Assembly: GCF_021462405.1 (NCBI RefSeq)
Contig: NZ_JAKEDU010000001.1
Coordinates: 310,001 to 374,000, forward strand
DNA length: 64,000 bases
Reading direction: 5' to 3'
Source: Thermus tengchongensis
GTDB taxonomy: Bacteria > Deinococcota > Deinococci > Deinococcales > Thermaceae
In this document: one piece after another, positions 62,627-64,000 of the stretch
Layout: the number at the start of each line of letters is the position of its first letter
Numbering within the stretch: position 1 is the stretch's first letter
The notes under the pieces: generated by a model
Databases searched by the model: none
Told to the model about the DNA's origin: nothing
Seen by the model: the letters and a program-made list of their open reading frames with translations, nothing else
Program-made: the position numbers and the translations under genes

Positions 62627-64000
62627 TCACGAAAAGAGCTCCAACCTTCCCCGATACACCCGGCCCACGGGCCTTCCACCCTCCCACAAGGTGAGGTCGG
62701 CCCGCATCCCCGGCTCCAGGCGGCCGTAGTCCCCCCAGCCCGCTGCCCTCGAGGCCCCTTCCGTATGGGCCCAAAGCACCTCCTCGGGGGTCAGGCTCTC
62801 CTCCGGGGCAAGGGGGTGGCGGGTGGCCGCGAGAAGGTTCCGGCCGTAATCCGGCTTGGCCACGGGGGCATCGGAGCCAAAGGCCAAGGGCAACCCCGTG
62901 GCCCAGAGGCTCCGAAAGCGGAAGGCCTCCCCTGGGGGAAACCCATAAGCCCGCACTAGGGCAGCGTCCTCCAGGAGGTGGAGGGGCTGCATGGAGAGGG
63001 CCAGGGGGAGGCCGGAAAAGAGGGAAAGGGCCCCGTCGCGCACGTGCTGCACATGCTCCATCCTCAAGGTAAGGCCCTTCCGCCAGGCCACGGGGGCAAG
63101 CTTGTGAAACACCCCCAGCACCGCTTCCACCGCCCGGGTACCGATGGCGTGCACCGCCAGGGTGAAGCCTGCCCTTAAGGCCTCCTCCCCTTCCTCCAAG
63201 ATCTCCCCCTCCCGGTCCAGGGGCATCCCCAAAGAGCCGTCGGGATAGGAACGGTGCATCCAGGCGGTGCGGCTCCCCAGGGCCCCATCAGCAAAGAACT
63301 TCACCCCAGCCAGGTGGAGGTCCCCATACCAGCCGGGCGCGCGTCCCCGCCAGGCCCCCCGGGGCAAAGCCCACCAGAGGCGCACGGGAAGCTCCATGGC
63401 CAAGGCCCAGTCCAGGGCCTCGGGCGGCTCATACCCCAGGGCGTGCACCGCGGTGTACCCCCGCCGGGCGAAGTCCTGGAGGCCCCGGGCCAGGTCCTGG
63501 GGCGAGGGCGGGGGCAGGTGGGGAACGAGGATCTCCTGGGCCCGCTCCAGGAGGTAGTAGGGCATCCCCTCGCTGTCCCGGAGGAAGCCGCCCCCCTGGG
63601 GGGCTTCCGTGCCCGGGCCCAGATCCGCCACCTCCGCCGCCTTGCGGTTGATCCAGGCGGAGTGGTGGTCCCGGCTGCGGAGGAAGACGGGGTTCTCCGG
63701 GGCCGCCCGGTCCAGAAGCCCCGGGGGTGGGGCCTTGGGAAAGAGAAACCCCGCCCCTTCCAGCCAGGCCCCGGGAGGCAGGCCCCGCGCCGCCTCCACC
63801 ACCCTGGCCGCCACCCTTTCCGGCTCCGTGAGCCCCGAAAGGTCCAGACCCCGGAGGGCCATTCCCCAGTAAAGGGGGTGGGCGTGGGCGTCCTGGAGGC
63901 CGGGGGTGAGGGCCTCAAAGCGCAGGCCCTTGGCCCCCACCTCCACCCGGGCAATCCACTCCCCCTCCACCAGGAGGCTTCTCCGGCCATCGGTAAGCCA
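62627..64000 (-). CDS. Amidohydrolase family 3 (YtcJ-like), 5' end outside window
   Basis: At least 457 residues of a metal-dependent amidohydrolase. Metal ligands are HAH in LQDAHAHPLY, His of LAVHAIGTRA, His of MEHVQHV and Asp of FGSDAPV; the lysine of GVKFFADGALGSRTAWMH is also seen. The frame stays open to the window end, where codons read WLTDGRRSLLVEGEW, the usual YtcJ N-terminal strand, so the true start lies a few codons beyond 64000. The substrate is unknown. Confidence 0.87.
   Translation of the reverse strand, partial: WLTDGRRSLLVEGEWIARVEVGAKGLRFEALTPGLQDAHAHPLYWGMALRGLDLSGLTEPERVAARVVEAARGLPPGAWLEGAGFLFPKAPPPGLLDRAAPENPVFLRSRDHHSAWINRKAAEVADLGPGTEAPQGGGFLRDSEGMPYYLLERAQEILVPHLPPPSPQDLARGLQDFARRGYTAVHALGYEPPEALDWALAMELPVRLWWALPRGAWRGRAPGWYGDLHLAGVKFFADGALGSRTAWMHRSYPDGSLGMPLDREGEILEEGEEALRAGFTLAVHAIGTRAVEAVLGVFHKLAPVAWRKGLTLRMEHVQHVRDGALSLFSGLPLALSMQPLHLLEDAALVRAYGFPPGEAFRFRSLWATGLPLAFGSDAPVAKPDYGRNLLAATRHPLAPEESLTPEEVLWAHTEGASRAAGWGDYGRLEPGMRADLTLWEGGRPVGRVYRGRLELFS

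Overview
This window is a gene-dense, high-GC bacterial chromosome segment from a member of the genus Thermus that is not T. thermophilus itself. The evidence is the close match, from memory, of SigA, RsmC, aspartokinase (405 residues with an internal 161-residue beta start), RodA (359), malate dehydrogenase (327) and PilC (406) to Thermus proteins, together with the futalosine menaquinone pathway and many TANNNT boxes sitting six bases before a start codon (leaderless mRNAs). I see no rRNA, tRNA, insertion sequence, prophage or CRISPR array. No stretch over 300 bases lacks a gene.

Layout. 13-5125 (+): leuD-leuB, two tandem Uma2-type nuclease-fold genes, an SDR oxidoreductase and ilvD, a branched-chain amino acid operon. 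5122-11763 (-): a c-type cytochrome, then a long tightly packed run hxlR-like regulator, minD, minE, rodA, potA, potB, potC, potD (cell-shape genes joined to polyamine uptake). 11869-13950 (+): a small membrane peptide, the catalytic half of methylmalonyl-CoA mutase and an NTF2-like protein.

14123-29873 is the most unusual part, an acetate/short-chain acid acquisition and sensing island. It has acs on the minus strand and, divergently, a gene fusing a complete IclR-type repressor to a complete acetyl-CoA-synthetase-like enzyme, then a third Acs paralogue, DUF4212 plus SSS symporter, a cNMP-CBS-DUF294 protein, an SSS-domain histidine kinase (CrbS-like), a stand-alone receiver, and a membrane PAS/kinase-like protein carrying a DnaQ-type exonuclease. 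Three promoters of this island share a 19-bp element ending in the -35 box; two of the copies form an inverted repeat between acs and the fusion gene. I infer a self-contained regulon in which an enzyme-derived sensor controls acid activation and uptake.

29886-38473: purD, purN, a metallo-hydrolase, a FAH-family hydrolase and a PlsY-like acyltransferase on the minus strand, then a LacI-family regulator with its own operator, YqhA, a PIN-like protein and mqnE-mqnA (menaquinone) on the plus strand. 38539-42146: yceI and a VOC protein under a promoter with a palindrome in its spacer, then DAHP synthase and prephenate dehydrogenase preceded by a textbook attenuator with a Tyr/Phe-rich leader peptide. 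42143-52172: a diguanylate cyclase, glcD, a lipoprotein, an EVE protein, pilC, tsaC-scpB, a PIG-L deacetylase, a GNAT acetyltransferase, an MrfA-type helicase and a small unknown gene. 52174-64000: a cyclase-domain/ATPase/TPR protein, dnaG, mdh, a phosphoribosyltransferase, aspartokinase, rsmC, sigA with an unusually long N-terminus, a 2H phosphoesterase and an amidohydrolase cut by the window end.
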